Positions 43,284-53,000 of a stretch of 64,000 nucleotides of DNA are shown in pieces (positions within the stretch are counted from its first letter, which is position 1; each line of letters starts with the position of its first letter). Below the pieces are notes generated by a model, which was not told the origin of the DNA, made no database searches, and worked only from the letters and a program-made list of their open reading frames with translations. The stretch lies in assembly GCF_900104725.1 (NCBI RefSeq), contig NZ_LT629758.1:9138001-9202000 (forward strand), read 5' to 3'. The translations under genes and the position numbers were made by a program. Source of the stretch: Actinoplanes derwentensis. GTDB lineage: Bacteria > Actinomycetota > Actinomycetes > Mycobacteriales > Micromonosporaceae.

Positions 43284-44903
43284 GTGAGGACGTTGACTAT
43301 TCCGGCCTTCCGGGATCAGCGTGAGCTTCCCGACGACGACGGATATTTCTCGGGGCTGCGCGCCGATGCACGACCGAGCTGGGACAACCCGTCCATGCCG
43401 AGCTGGCCGGAATCCCAGGAGCAGCAACAGTACGGGCAGCAGCAGTACGCCCAGCCGCAGTACGGGCAGCCCTACGCCACACCGGACAACTACCCTCGCG
43501 GCGAGTTCGCCGAGGTGTCGATGACCGATGCGACCGGCTGGAAGGCCGGCACCGGCGTCCCGGTCCAGGACGAGCGCCCGCCCGGCGAGTCGACGAGCGG
43601 CAACCGGCTCTTCACCGTGCTGCTGTTCTTCTCCGGCCTGGGCACCAGTATCGCGCTCTGGCTCTTCAACACGCAGCCCGGCGCGATCAGCAACACCGCC
43701 ACCATGATGATCGCCGCGGGCCGGGTCACCGGACTGATCGGCGGTTACCTGCTCTTCATCCAGTTGCTGATGATGAGCCGGGTCTCGTGGCTGGAGGAGT
43801 GGGTCGGCTCCCGCGACCTGCTGCGCTGGCATCGCTGGCTGGGCACCTCGCTGCTGACCTTCGTGGTGGCGCACGTGGTCTTCATCGTCTACGGCTACGC
43901 GCTCACCGCCGGCACCGGCGTCGTCGAGCAGGGCTGGACCGTGATCACCACGTTCCCGGAGATGATCAGCGCGACGATCGCCACCGGTCTGCTGGTGTTC
44001 ATCTCGATGATCTCGATCCGGGCCGTCCGCAGCGTTCTCAACTACGAGCTCTGGCACCTGATCCACCTGACCAGCTACGGCATCCTGCTGCTCGGCTACG
44101 GCCACCAGATCGCGGCCGGCGCCGACATGAACGGCAGGTTCGCCTCGGTGTTCTGGCCGGCGCTCGGCTGCATCACCATCGCCGCCCTGTTCTGGGGCCG
44201 GGTCGTCGAACCGCTGTGGCTCAACTCGCGGCACCGGTTCACCGTGGCCGAGGTGGTCGGTGAGGGTGCCAACACGTTCTCGATCTACATCGAGGGCAAG
44301 CGCCTCGACAAGCTGCCGGTGCAGGCCGGCCAGTTCATGCGCTGGCGGTTCCTGACCGCGAACGGCTGGTGGCAGTCGCACCCGTTCTCGCTGTCAGCGG
44401 CCCCGAACCCGAAGTGGCTGCGCCTGACCGTGACGATCGCTGGCGGCCACACCCGCAAACTCGCCACCATGCGCCCCGGCACCCCGATCTGGGCCGAGGG
44501 CCCCTTCGGGACCTTCACCGCCGAGCGCCGTACACGCCGCCGGGCCCTGCTGATCGCCGGTGGCAGTGGCATCGCCCCGATCCGGGCCCTGCTCGAGGAC
44601 ATGCCGGCCGACACCATCGTGATCTACCGGGCGAGCCGCCCCGACGAACTGGTCTTCCGCACCGAGCTGGAGGAACTGGCCGAAGAGCGGGACGCCTGGG
44701 TGCGCTACATCGTCGGCGGCCGCAACGACCCGGGCCCGCGCCGGCTGTTCACCCCCGAAGGACTGCGTGGACTGGTGCCCGACGTGAACCGGCGCGACGT
44801 CTATCTGTGCGGCCCGCCCGGACTGGTCAACGCGGCCGTCGACACCCTCAAGGAACTCGACGTCCCGGACAGTCAGCTCCACCTGGACCCCTTCGAGTTC
44901 TGA
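43284..44903 (+). CDS. Flavocytochrome-b ferric-reductase-like transmembrane oxidoreductase
   Basis: 539 residues from GTG 43284 (TTG 43293 is also possible). A Gln/Tyr/Pro-rich cytoplasmic leader (EQQQYGQQQYAQPQYGQPY) precedes six or seven membrane segments carrying paired haem His residues (LLRWHRWLGTSLL, VVAHVVFIVYGY, LWHLIHLTSYGILLLGYGHQ). The C-terminal FNR-like domain has HPFSLSAAP (FAD) and IAGGSGIAPIRALLEDM plus YLCGPPGLVNAAVD (NAD(P)H). Electrons should pass from cytoplasmic NAD(P)H through FAD and two haems to the outer face. The next two genes (FMN-binding protein, ApbE) supply an outside flavin acceptor. Confidence 0.9.
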   Translation: MRTLTIPAFRDQRELPDDDGYFSGLRADARPSWDNPSMPSWPESQEQQQYGQQQYAQPQYGQPYATPDNYPRGEFAEVSMTDATGWKAGTGVPVQDERPPGESTSGNRLFTVLLFFSGLGTSIALWLFNTQPGAISNTATMMIAAGRVTGLIGGYLLFIQLLMMSRVSWLEEWVGSRDLLRWHRWLGTSLLTFVVAHVVFIVYGYALTAGTGVVEQGWTVITTFPEMISATIATGLLVFISMISIRAVRSVLNYELWHLIHLTSYGILLLGYGHQIAAGADMNGRFASVFWPALGCITIAALFWGRVVEPLWLNSRHRFTVAEVVGEGANTFSIYIEGKRLDKLPVQAGQFMRWRFLTANGWWQSHPFSLSAAPNPKWLRLTVTIAGGHTRKLATMRPGTPIWAEGPFGTFTAERRTRRRALLIAGGSGIAPIRALLEDMPADTIVIYRASRPDELVFRTELEELAEERDAWVRYIVGGRNDPGPRRLFTPEGLRGLVPDVNRRDVYLCGPPGLVNAAVDTLKELDVPDSQLHLDPFEF

Positions 44904-44963
44904 CCCCCGGTTCCCTGACTTTTTCACGAACCTCCCGTCCCCCAATGAACTGGAGTTCTCCCG

Positions 44964-45494
44964 ATGCGACGTAGTACCGCAGCAGCTGTCGGCACCCTCA
45001 CCGGCGCGGCCCTCATCCTGGGTGTCCGCCTCAGCGTGCAGCCCGCGGCAGTCCCGGTGAACGCCGCCGCGGCCGACAGCGTCGCCGAGGAGCCGGAGAT
45101 CGACGAGGCCTCGGACTCGACGGCCGAACCCGAGGCGAGCGGCACCAAGAAGCCCGCCGGCGGTGCGAAGACCGACGAGAAGGCTGACGAGAAGGCCGAG
45201 GAGCCCGCTGAGGAAGGCCTCAAAGCCGGCACCTACAAAGGCAAGGCCGTGCAGAACGCGTACGGCACGATGCAGGTCACCATCAAGGTCAGCGGTGGCA
45301 AGGTCACGGCGGCCGACTCGACGTACCCCACCGACGGTTTCAGCGGCACGATCAACCCGAATGCGGTGAAGACCCTCAACGCCTCCGCGCTCAAGGCACA
45401 GAGCGCCGACGTCGACGCCGTCTCCGGAGCCACCTTCACCAGCGCGTCGTACGCCACCTCACTGCAGAGTGCCCTGGACAAGGCCGGCGCGTAA
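44964..45494 (+). CDS. Exported FMN-binding domain protein, covalently flavinylated
   Basis: 176 residues. A hydrophobic N-terminus (AVGTLTGAALILGVRL) acts as signal or anchor; an acidic/Lys low-complexity linker (about 45-85) precedes an FMN_bind domain (88-176). The flavinylation motif DAVSGAT is complete and T157 is the predicted FMN-phosphoester attachment residue. The flavin would receive electrons from the reductase at 43284. The final acceptor is unknown. Confidence 0.9.
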   Translation: MRRSTAAAVGTLTGAALILGVRLSVQPAAVPVNAAAADSVAEEPEIDEASDSTAEPEASGTKKPAGGAKTDEKADEKAEEPAEEGLKAGTYKGKAVQNAYGTMQVTIKVSGGKVTAADSTYPTDGFSGTINPNAVKTLNASALKAQSADVDAVSGATFTSASYATSLQSALDKAGA

Positions 45495-45505
45495 GGTTCG
45501 GTTCC

Positions 45506-46255
45506 GTGCGCCACGTCGAAGAGGTCATGGGTACGGTCGTCAGCATCGAGTTGGCCGACGACCTGCCTCCGCCCCTTCTGGCGGAGATGGTCACGTCGAC
45601 CTGCGCGTGGCTGCACGAGGTGGACGCGCGGTTCAGCACGTACAAGGAAGACAGCGAGGTCTGCCGGTTCCGCCGCGGCGAGATCCGGCTGGAGGACTGC
45701 TCCGCCGATCTGCGGCACGTCCTCGACCGCTGTGCCGACCTGTGGCGCGACACCGGCGGCTACTTCGACGCCTACGCGGGCGGGCCCTTCGACCCGTCCG
45801 GTTACGTCAAGGGCTGGTCCGTCGAAGTGGCCTCCCAGCGGCTCGCCGCAGCCGGATCCACCCGCCACTACATCGGCGCCGGCGGCGACATTCGGATGCG
45901 GGGCCCCGGCCCCGGCGGCCGCCCGTGGCGGGTCGGCGTCCAGCATCCGTGGGAGACCGGCAAACTCGCCTGGGTACTCGAGGTCACCGATGGTGCGGTA
46001 GCGACCTCCGGGACGTACGAGCGGGGCGCACACGTCTGGAACCCGGTCGCCGGTGGACCGGCCAAGGGCCTGCGCTCCGTCACGGTCACGGGTCCCGACC
46101 TGTCCGTCGCCGACGCGTACGCCACGGCGGCGCTGGCGATGGGCGTGACCGGCTTGTCATGGCTGGCCAAACGCTCCGGCGACGGCTATGAGTCAGCCGC
46201 GATCACCGACGACGGCCGAGCGTTCACCTCCCCCGGCTTGCCGATCGCTGAGTGA
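45506..46255 (+). CDS. apbE: FAD:protein FMN transferase
   Basis: 249 residues, shorter than many ApbE proteins but with the core: EVMGTVVSIEL, RFSTYKEDSEVCRFR, FDPSGYVKGWSVE, HYIGAGGDIRMRG, and the metal site VADAYATAALAMG. It transfers FMN from FAD to the Thr of the FMN_bind motif in the neighbouring protein. It lacks an obvious signal peptide or lipobox, so either it acts before export or the N-terminus extends further than annotated. Confidence 0.92.
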   Translation: MRHVEEVMGTVVSIELADDLPPPLLAEMVTSTCAWLHEVDARFSTYKEDSEVCRFRRGEIRLEDCSADLRHVLDRCADLWRDTGGYFDAYAGGPFDPSGYVKGWSVEVASQRLAAAGSTRHYIGAGGDIRMRGPGPGGRPWRVGVQHPWETGKLAWVLEVTDGAVATSGTYERGAHVWNPVAGGPAKGLRSVTVTGPDLSVADAYATAALAMGVTGLSWLAKRSGDGYESAAITDDGRAFTSPGLPIAE

Positions 46256-46605
46256 CGGCAGCGGGTCCGGCGGTCGTTCCGTGACCGCGGCGGGTCCGCG
46301 GACCGCTCGGGCGGTCGTTCCGTGCGGCGTTCGATCGGCTTGTCGTTCGTGTCGGTATCCGTGCGGGCACGCTCAAGCCCGGCGGTCGCGGGACGGCCCG
46401 GACGGGCCGCCCGCCTCGCGCTGACAGGCACAGGGCTTTTCCGTGGCGTACGAGATCATCGGGTTTTGTCTGCTCCGGGTTGGGTGACTCCATCCGCTGA
46501 CCTCTTCGGCGGCCGGATATGTGGTTATCATCCCGTTCTGGGTGCCGGATCGTGACCTCCACGCCGTCATCGTCGTCACCTTTTGTGACACGCGGGGACC
46601 CCGGT
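46256..46605. other. Intergenic region before the tRNA genes
   Basis: No convincing coding frame. The first 80 bases hold an imperfect direct repeat built around GGCGGTCGTTCCGTG (about 46272 and 46312). The rest shows nothing I can assign. Confidence 0.4.
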
Positions 46606-46635
46606 TTGGTGGGGGAGGCGGGGACCGGATAAAGT
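46606..46635 (+). promoter_or_regulatory. Candidate promoter of the tRNA cluster
   Basis: TTGGTG (46606-46611) and TAAAGT (46630-46635) are spaced 18 bases apart, about 30 bases before tRNA-Gly; GATAAA at 46628 is an alternative -10 with 16-base spacing. Position and match suggest a housekeeping promoter for the three tRNA genes. Confidence 0.4.
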
Positions 46636-46665
46636 TCTGACGTCGCCGGGGGAAACTCCGGAGGT

Positions 46666-46737
46666 GCGGACGTGGCGCAGTGGTAGCGCATCACCTTGCC
46701 AAGGTGAGGGTCGCGGGTTCGAATCCCGTCGTCCGCT
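46666..46737 (+). tRNA. tRNA-Gly(GCC)
   Basis: Acceptor GCGGACG pairs with CGTCCGC; D arm GCGC/GCGC; anticodon stem TCACC/GGTGA with loop TTGCCAA giving anticodon GCC; T arm GCGGG-TTCGAAT-CCCGT. CCA is not encoded. Confidence 0.97.
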
Positions 46738-46768
46738 CGGAGATAGGCCTTCTACTCGGGGCTACCTC

Positions 46769-46839
46769 GGTGGAGTGGCCGAGAGGCGAGGCAACGGACT
46801 GCAAATCCGTGTACACGGGTTCAAATCCCGTCTCCACCT
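46769..46839 (+). tRNA. tRNA-Cys(GCA)
   Basis: Acceptor GGTGGAG pairs with CTCCACC with discriminator T; anticodon stem ACGGA/TCCGT with loop CTGCAAA giving anticodon GCA; T arm ACGGG-TTCAAAT-CCCGT. The U73 discriminator agrees with cysteine identity. Confidence 0.97.
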
Positions 46840-46848
46840 CGCATTTGA

Positions 46849-46920
46849 GGGCGATTGGCGCAGCGGGAGCGCGCTTCCCTGACACGGAAGAGGTCACTGG
46901 TTCGATCCCAGTATCGCCCA
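46849..46920 (+). tRNA. tRNA-Val(GAC)
   Basis: Acceptor GGGCGAT pairs with ATCGCCC, discriminator A; anticodon stem CTTCC/GGAAG with loop CTGACAC giving anticodon GAC; T arm ACTGG-TTCGATC-CCAGT. Confidence 0.97.
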
Positions 46921-46926
46921 CCCAAA

Positions 46927-46941
46927 GCCCCTTACCGGGGC
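46927..46941 (+). terminator. Short hairpin after tRNA cluster
   Basis: GCCCC (46927-46931) and GGGGC (46937-46941) form a 5-bp stem directly after tRNA-Val; a weak but well-placed terminator candidate. Confidence 0.4.
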
Positions 46942-47338
46942 AACCTGAATCGAATTCTGGCGGTCTAATAACCGCATCTGCCAGCGGTGTGTTGACCTGC
47001 GAATATGCGATGCGGTCGCGCGAGCGTGAGTAGTCCGCTCGGTGTCGAAGTCAACGTCGGCCGGCCGCGGGTGGTGTGGTAGTCGATTGACGGCCGTGAT
47101 GCTGCTTCGTCGTCGGGCCGCCGGCGGATGGCGAGATGACGGCGGTCGGCCCGGGCATCGTGGCGCCATCACCGAAAGAACACAGGCTCGTGTACCGCGT
47201 ACTGGACGTCCAGGACCAGTGGGAGATTCCTGGCCTGCCGGCATCACTACGGTCGATAATGTGTTCGGGCTTACGCAGCCCGTAGACTTCCGCGGGTGCT
47301 GAACGCTACGCAGGGCTACCGCTTCTCGCGAGGGAGTT
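46942..47338. other. Intergenic region between tRNAs and phytochrome gene
   Basis: No supported gene. A GATAATGT motif near 47253 could serve as the -10 of the phytochrome promoter. No integrase or attachment-site repeat of the tRNA-Val 3' end was found here. Confidence 0.4.
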
Positions 47339-49609
47339 ATGGAGCAAGATCAGATCCAGCCGTCTGCTGCCGATGAGGCCGCCGCCGAATATGCCGCGGG
47401 CACGGATTTCGACGTGGCCGAGTGCGCGCGTGAGCCTATTCATCTGCTTGGTGGGGTGCAGTCGCACGGTGCGCTTCTGGCGCTTACGGAGGATGATCTG
47501 ACGATTGCGGTGGCCAGTGCGAACACGGCTGCCGTGTTGGGCGTTCCGGCGGAAGATCTGGTCGGCTCCGCGCTGTCTGAGCTTGTCGGCCAGGAGCAGG
47601 CGCGACGTCTTCAGACTGTGGCGGCCGAGGCTGACGGGGTTTCGGTCGTGGTGCCTCTCGAGGTTCAGGTCGGCGGGGCGCCACGCCGGTTTGAGGTGAG
47701 TGTGCATCACGCTGACGGGCTGATCGTCGGTGAGTTCGAGAGGGCTGCCGGCGAGGCGTTCCGGTTCTCGTCGTTCTATCCGAGCGTGCGACGGGCGCTG
47801 TTGCGATTGCAAGGGGCAGCGAGTGTCGCCGAGCTGTGTCAGCTCGCTGTGCAGCAGGTGCGGGCGTTTACCGGCTACGACCGGGTCGTTGTCTATCGCT
47901 TCGACGGTGATGGTCCCGGCGAGGTGGTCGCCGAGGATGTCGTGGATGGTTTGGAGCCGTGGCAGGGCTTGTGGTTCCCGGCCAGTGATGTGCCGGCGCA
48001 GGCCCGCGTACTGTATTTGCGGAACTGGATCCGAGTGATCGCCGACGTCGACGACGACAGCGCCGCCCTGGTGCCCGCGGTGCGGCCCGGGACGGAACGC
48101 CCGCTGGATTTGTCTGGTTCGGCGCTGCGTACGGTGTCGGGTTTTCATCTGGAGTATCTGCGTAACCTGGGCGTACGCGCGTCCATGTCGGTGTCGCTGG
48201 TCAAGGACGACCGGTTGTGGGGGTTGATCGCCTGTCACAGCAGTGTTCCGCTGCGGCTGAGCCCGGATCAGCGGGCAGCCTGTGAGATGTTCGGCATCGC
48301 GTTGTCGTTGCAGCTTTCGGCGCTGGAGGATCGCCAGCGCGCTGCGGGGGAGAATCAGGCGCGCCGCCAGTTGCAGGACCTGGTGACGGTTGCGGACGAG
48401 GCCGGCCCGGCGCAGGTCGGTGACCGGTTGGTGATGGAGTCCGCGCGGTTGCTGCAGGTGCTGCCCGCCGATGGTGTCTATGTGCGGGTCGGTCCTTTTT
48501 CCTCTAGCCATGGGCTCACCCCGGATCCGGATGGGCTGGCCGCGCTGCTTCCCCTTCTTCCGGCGGTGCCGGTGGGCCGGGCGTGGTCGACCGATCGGCT
48601 CGGCGCCGAACTGGGCGATTCCGCCGCTCTGGCTGGCGGGTGCGCGGGGCTGCTGATGGTGCGGCTCAGCGCCGCCCACGATGTGCTGGTCTGGTTCCGC
48701 GGTGAGGCCGCGCGTACGGTGCGGTGGGCCGCGGATCCGGCGCGGCCCGTGGTTGTCGGCAGCCGGGGTCAGCGACTTACGCCTCGTGGCTCTTCGGCGG
48801 TGTGGCGCCAAAGTGTGCAGGGCAGGTCGTTGCCGTGGTCGGCGCGGGAGCTGGGTATGGCGCAGGAGGCTTATCGGGTGTTGTTCGAGGTGACCCTGCG
48901 ACGGGCGGCCGCTTTGTCGCAGTCGAACGAGGAACTCGACGCGTTCGCGTTCGCCGCCTCGCACGATCTGAAGGAGCCGGTGCGGGGTATCGCCACGTAT
49001 GCCACGTTCATCGATGAGGACGCGATCGGGCTGGATGACATCAGCCGGGAACGGCTGGGCACGATCCGCCGGCTCGCCGTCCGCATGGATGATCTGCTCA
49101 ATTCGTTGCTGGAGTTCTCCCGGATGGGCCGTCTCGAGCTGGATGCCGCACCGGTGTCCTTGGACGATGTGCTCGACGACATTCAGGAGTTCATGGGCCC
49201 GGCCATGGCGGAGGCGGGCGTCGAGCTGCGTCGGTTCACTACGTTGGGGACGGTGACCGGCGACCGGGTCCGGCTGCAGGAGGTTTTCGTCAATCTGATC
49301 AGCAACGCGGTCAAGTATGCGGCTGCGTCGCCACCGCGTTGGGTGCAGGTCGGTGTCGAGCGGGCTACCCCACCGGGCGCCTCGTCACCGGTGGACGCCT
49401 ATTACGTGCGGGACAACGGCATCGGTATCGCGCCCGAACAGCAGGAGATGATCTTCCAGTTGTTCCGGCGGCTGCACCCGCCGGATTCACGCGGTGGCGG
49501 CTCCGGTGCGGGGCTGACCATCAGCCAGCGCATCGTCGAACGCCACGGCGGAATCCTGTGGGTGCGCTCGACGCCCGGGCACGGGGCCACGTTCTTCTTC
49601 ACCGTCTGA
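47339..49609 (+). CDS. bphP: Bacteriophytochrome histidine kinase
   Basis: 756 residues: PAS-GAF-PHY-HisKA-HATPase. The biliverdin-binding Cys is C29 in ECAREPIHLLGGVQSHGALL. The GAF domain keeps PASDVPAQAR with D217 and SGFHLEYLRNLGVRASMSVS with the chromophore-contacting His. The PHY tongue reads LTPRGSSAVWRQSVQGRSLPW; the usual PRxSF has Ser in place of Phe. The kinase has phospho-acceptor H542 (SHDLKEPVRG), N box (VNLISNAVKYA) and G boxes (RDNGIGIAP, GSGAGLTIS). Red/far-red sensing through biliverdin is therefore likely. No haem oxygenase gene is in the window. Third-position GC is somewhat lower than in neighbours. The regulator ending 10 bases downstream on the other strand is the probable partner. 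Confidence 0.95.
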   Translation: MEQDQIQPSAADEAAAEYAAGTDFDVAECAREPIHLLGGVQSHGALLALTEDDLTIAVASANTAAVLGVPAEDLVGSALSELVGQEQARRLQTVAAEADGVSVVVPLEVQVGGAPRRFEVSVHHADGLIVGEFERAAGEAFRFSSFYPSVRRALLRLQGAASVAELCQLAVQQVRAFTGYDRVVVYRFDGDGPGEVVAEDVVDGLEPWQGLWFPASDVPAQARVLYLRNWIRVIADVDDDSAALVPAVRPGTERPLDLSGSALRTVSGFHLEYLRNLGVRASMSVSLVKDDRLWGLIACHSSVPLRLSPDQRAACEMFGIALSLQLSALEDRQRAAGENQARRQLQDLVTVADEAGPAQVGDRLVMESARLLQVLPADGVYVRVGPFSSSHGLTPDPDGLAALLPLLPAVPVGRAWSTDRLGAELGDSAALAGGCAGLLMVRLSAAHDVLVWFRGEAARTVRWAADPARPVVVGSRGQRLTPRGSSAVWRQSVQGRSLPWSARELGMAQEAYRVLFEVTLRRAAALSQSNEELDAFAFAASHDLKEPVRGIATYATFIDEDAIGLDDISRERLGTIRRLAVRMDDLLNSLLEFSRMGRLELDAAPVSLDDVLDDIQEFMGPAMAEAGVELRRFTTLGTVTGDRVRLQEVFVNLISNAVKYAAASPPRWVQVGVERATPPGASSPVDAYYVRDNGIGIAPEQQEMIFQLFRRLHPPDSRGGGSGAGLTISQRIVERHGGILWVRSTPGHGATFFFTV

Positions 49610-49618
49610 CATCCGTCG

Positions 49619-50029
49619 TCAGGAGGACAGCGGTTGCCTCAACCAGTACTCGATACCCGCCGTCAGCGTGGACTGAAGCAACGCGAAGTCGACGGATTTG
49701 AAGAGATAACCGGTCGCCCCCGCTGCGTAACACTCCTCCACATCGCGCGGATTGGTGGAACTGGTCAACACCACGACGGGCAACTCCGCGAGGGCCGCTT
49801 CCCGACGGATGCCTCTGAGTACGTCGCGGCCGTCCTTGCCGACGAGGTTGAGGTCGAGCAGCACCACCCGCGGAAGCCGCGCCGCCTTGAGGAGCCAGGA
49901 CACGGCCTCGCCGCCGTCGGCAAGCCGATCCACATGCACATGCGGATGCGACCGCCGGAGAACACGCACGATCGCTTCCATGTCGACGTCGCTGTCCTCG
50001 ACCACCAGCACGGACGGGAAATCACTCAT
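49619..50029 (-). CDS. CheY-like response regulator (Rcp1/BphR type)
   Basis: 136-residue single receiver domain. Acidic pocket VVEDSDVDME, phospho-acceptor Asp in VVLLDLNLVGKDGRDVL, conserved VVVLTSSTNPRDVEECY and KSVDF Lys. The NPRDVEECYAAGATGYLFKSVD pattern is typical of regulators that pair with phytochromes. It has no output domain. It is translated from the end of the SpoIIE-phosphatase gene (8-base overlap) and converges on the phytochrome gene, so light signals may reach the phosphatase by protein contact. Confidence 0.92.
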   Translation of the reverse strand: MSDFPSVLVVEDSDVDMEAIVRVLRRSHPHVHVDRLADGGEAVSWLLKAARLPRVVLLDLNLVGKDGRDVLRGIRREAALAELPVVVLTSSTNPRDVEECYAAGATGYLFKSVDFALLQSTLTAGIEYWLRQPLSS

Positions 50030-53000
50030 CGTGCGCTGCCACCTCTACCGACTCCAGAATCTGCAAACCGTGGCGCACACGGTAGACGCTTCCGGGAACT
50101 GCCGCTGCGGCGGTCATCGCGCTTCGTCGCCTGTCTGGGCGGTCACGCGGTGCGGGACGGCTGAACTTCACCCGCCACGCCCCCGGAACACGCAGCACCT
50201 CGACGTGGACCGGTCCGGTCACCGACAGTTGCACTCTAGCCAAGGCGGCGCTGACCGAACGGGTGAGGCGCCGGGTCAGCGCACTGCCCGGCAACGATTG
50301 TCTGAGCAGGGAGGACACGGTCGTCCGGGAGGATGGATCGCGTACATCGGGCACCTCGATTCGGGCCACGGACCGACCCTTCGGCCGTAGCGCCAGCATC
50401 GCGACGTCGTCACTGGCCTCGTTGCGGAACTCCTCGACCGCTTGCACGGTGTGCGCAATGGTCTGCTCCGCCCACCGGCCGGCCTCCGTCACGGCAGTAA
50501 CCAACCGGGAACCGAAGAACTCGCTCCCACGGCGCGCTTCGGTGACCCCATCGGTATAGAGCAGGACCACATCGTCACAGCTCAGCTGCACCTCGACCTC
50601 CCGGAAGACCGGGGCTTCCAGCATGCCGAGCATCGGGCCGTACCTGCCGATCTCCCTCGTGACGCCGGCCCGCCGCAACAGGGGAAGCGGGTGACCGCCA
50701 GCAGCCATCCGCAGGCTGCTGGCGTCGCCGCGGCCGTCGATCTGCGCGACCAGCGCGGTGCAGAGCTCACCAAGATCGCCCGCCGAGCGCATCGCGTCGT
50801 TGAGACGCTCCAACGCCCGCGCCGGTGAGGCACCATCCTGTACGACCGTGCGTAACACGGCCCGGGCCAGGCCGGTGATCGCCGCAGCGTCCGCACCGCG
50901 ACCGCAGACATCACCGATCACCAGCACCAGACGGTCCTCGCCGACGGCGATCACGTCGTAGAAGTCACCGCCGACATCCAGCGACCGGTCGCCGGCCTCG
51001 TAGAAGGCCGCCAGGTCGAATTCCGGCAGGAACGGCAGCCGTGGTGGCAACAGCCGGTGCTGCAATGCCGCCACCTCGGCGGTACGTTTCGTGTACAGCA
51101 GCGCATTGTCGATCGTGATCGCCGCGTGCGCCGACAGGTCAGCCAACAGGGTCTCATCGGCGAGTCGAGGCAGGCCGTCCGGTGCCGCCTCCAGCAGAAT
51201 TATCGCCCCGATCAGTTTGCCCCTGGCCCACAACGGCGTCGACCGCAACCGCTCGGCACCCAACCATGCAGGCAGCTGATCTCGAGTCGTGGCGGACCCG
51301 GCCAACGCGGACTCCATCAACCGGACGAAGACCGGGTCGTTGCCGAGCTCAGGCCGGATCCGTTTCTCCACCCGCGCGTCCAGATGGCTCGCCGCCGCCA
51401 GCCGAAACCCGCCGGACTCGGCCAAGTAGACGAGGCAGCCTTCGGCCAGGGCGGGCACCGCGATCCGGGCCATCCGTTGCAGCGTCTCGTCGACATCCAG
51501 GGACGCCTCCATCTGCGCCAACGCGGCCGTCAGGAACGCCGCCCGGCTGGTGGCCAACTGATGCCGTTCATAAGTGGCTGCCCGGTCGAGGACCGCACCC
51601 CCGAAATGAGCGAGATCGACCAGATCCCGGCGCATCTGTTCAGCGTCGGCCTGGCCCGTGAGGGCGACCACCAGTGACCCACTCATGACCCGTCCGGGCA
51701 TCACCGCTTTCACCGCCTGGCTGGCATTCAGTTCGAGCAAGCTGGCCGCGTCGCCGAGGAGAAGGTCGATCACGTCGCTCAGCGCCAGTGACCGTACCGT
51801 CACGCTGTCCGGTGCCGGCCCTCGTTCCGCGAGCATGGCGAGGGCCGCCGCGGCGTTCGGCTCTGAGCAATGAACCTGCTCATATCGCACATTCGTCTGT
51901 TCGTCCTTGACGACCACCGCGGCCCCCGCCACGCCGTCCATGTCCGACACCGCCGCGAGCAGCACGCTGGCAGCCTGACGCACGCCCTCAGCAGCCGTCA
52001 GGCTCTCGAGCAGATGCACGTGTGCCTCGGCCGCATCCAGCAGCCCGGCATCGCGCGCGATGATGCTGCGCAGCGTCAACTCCGTGCCGATCGCCGAGGC
52101 GAGATCGGTGAGAAGTTGCTGCTGGCGCTCTGACCAAGGCCGAGGAATTCTGTCGTAGACGCAGAAGGTCCCGACCAGCACCCCGCCGACAGTAACCGGA
52201 ACACCGAGATAAGCCCGCACGTCCCCGGCCCGCACCGGTGGAAATGAGGTCAGGCGATCGTCGCTCAGCGCGTCGACAACGACCAGAGGGGCCCGTAGCG
52301 ACATGGTCACGGTGCACAACGACTCGTCGGCGGGACTGACGGAGCCGACGCTCGGCGCGGCACCGGATCCGCCGGCCACCATCTGATCATCGCCGATGAG
52401 CGACAACTGGGCGCTGCCCGCGCCGCAGAACGTCTGTGCCAGAGCAATGGAACGATCAATGGCGTCTCGGGCCGCGTCGATGACAGTGAGCACCTCACTC
52501 ACCGTCCTGCGTCGCACAGGATCGGCCACCAGCGCGGCGTCGATAACCCCGTCGTTGCGGTCGGCAGCCCGGATCCGGTCCAGAGTGATACCGACCTGCT
52601 CGGCCAGCAACAGCAGAAAAAGCCTCTCGATCGGACTGAATTCCCTGCTTTCCCGGAAGGAGATGCCGAGGACGCCGAGCATGGACTGGCCGGACATGAT
52701 TGGCAGTGCCGCCAACGCCAGGTATTCGGTGCGTTCCGCTGCCAGCTCCGGATAACGGCGAGCCTTCTCCGTCGGCTGCGAAACCCACTGCGCCCGCCGC
52801 TTCCGGGCGGCGTCACTGGCCGGGGTATTGGCCGAAACCGGAAATCGCGACCACTCGGCCAGCAGTTCGGGTGGATAGCCGGCACCGGCCGCGACCGTCA
52901 ATTCGTCCCCATCGAGGAGGAATAGCACACCGCCGGCGGACTGGGTGGCAGCCTTCGCCTGCGATACCGCGATGACGATCAGCTCGTCCACCGACAGAGC

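Noticed and set aside
47042..47302. 86-residue plus-strand frame
   Set aside because: Arg/Gly-rich, no ribosome site, no recognised family, and it overlaps the likely phytochrome promoter.
46666..47338. tRNA cluster as an integration site
   Set aside because: No integrase, no direct repeat of a tRNA 3' end and no mobile genes follow.
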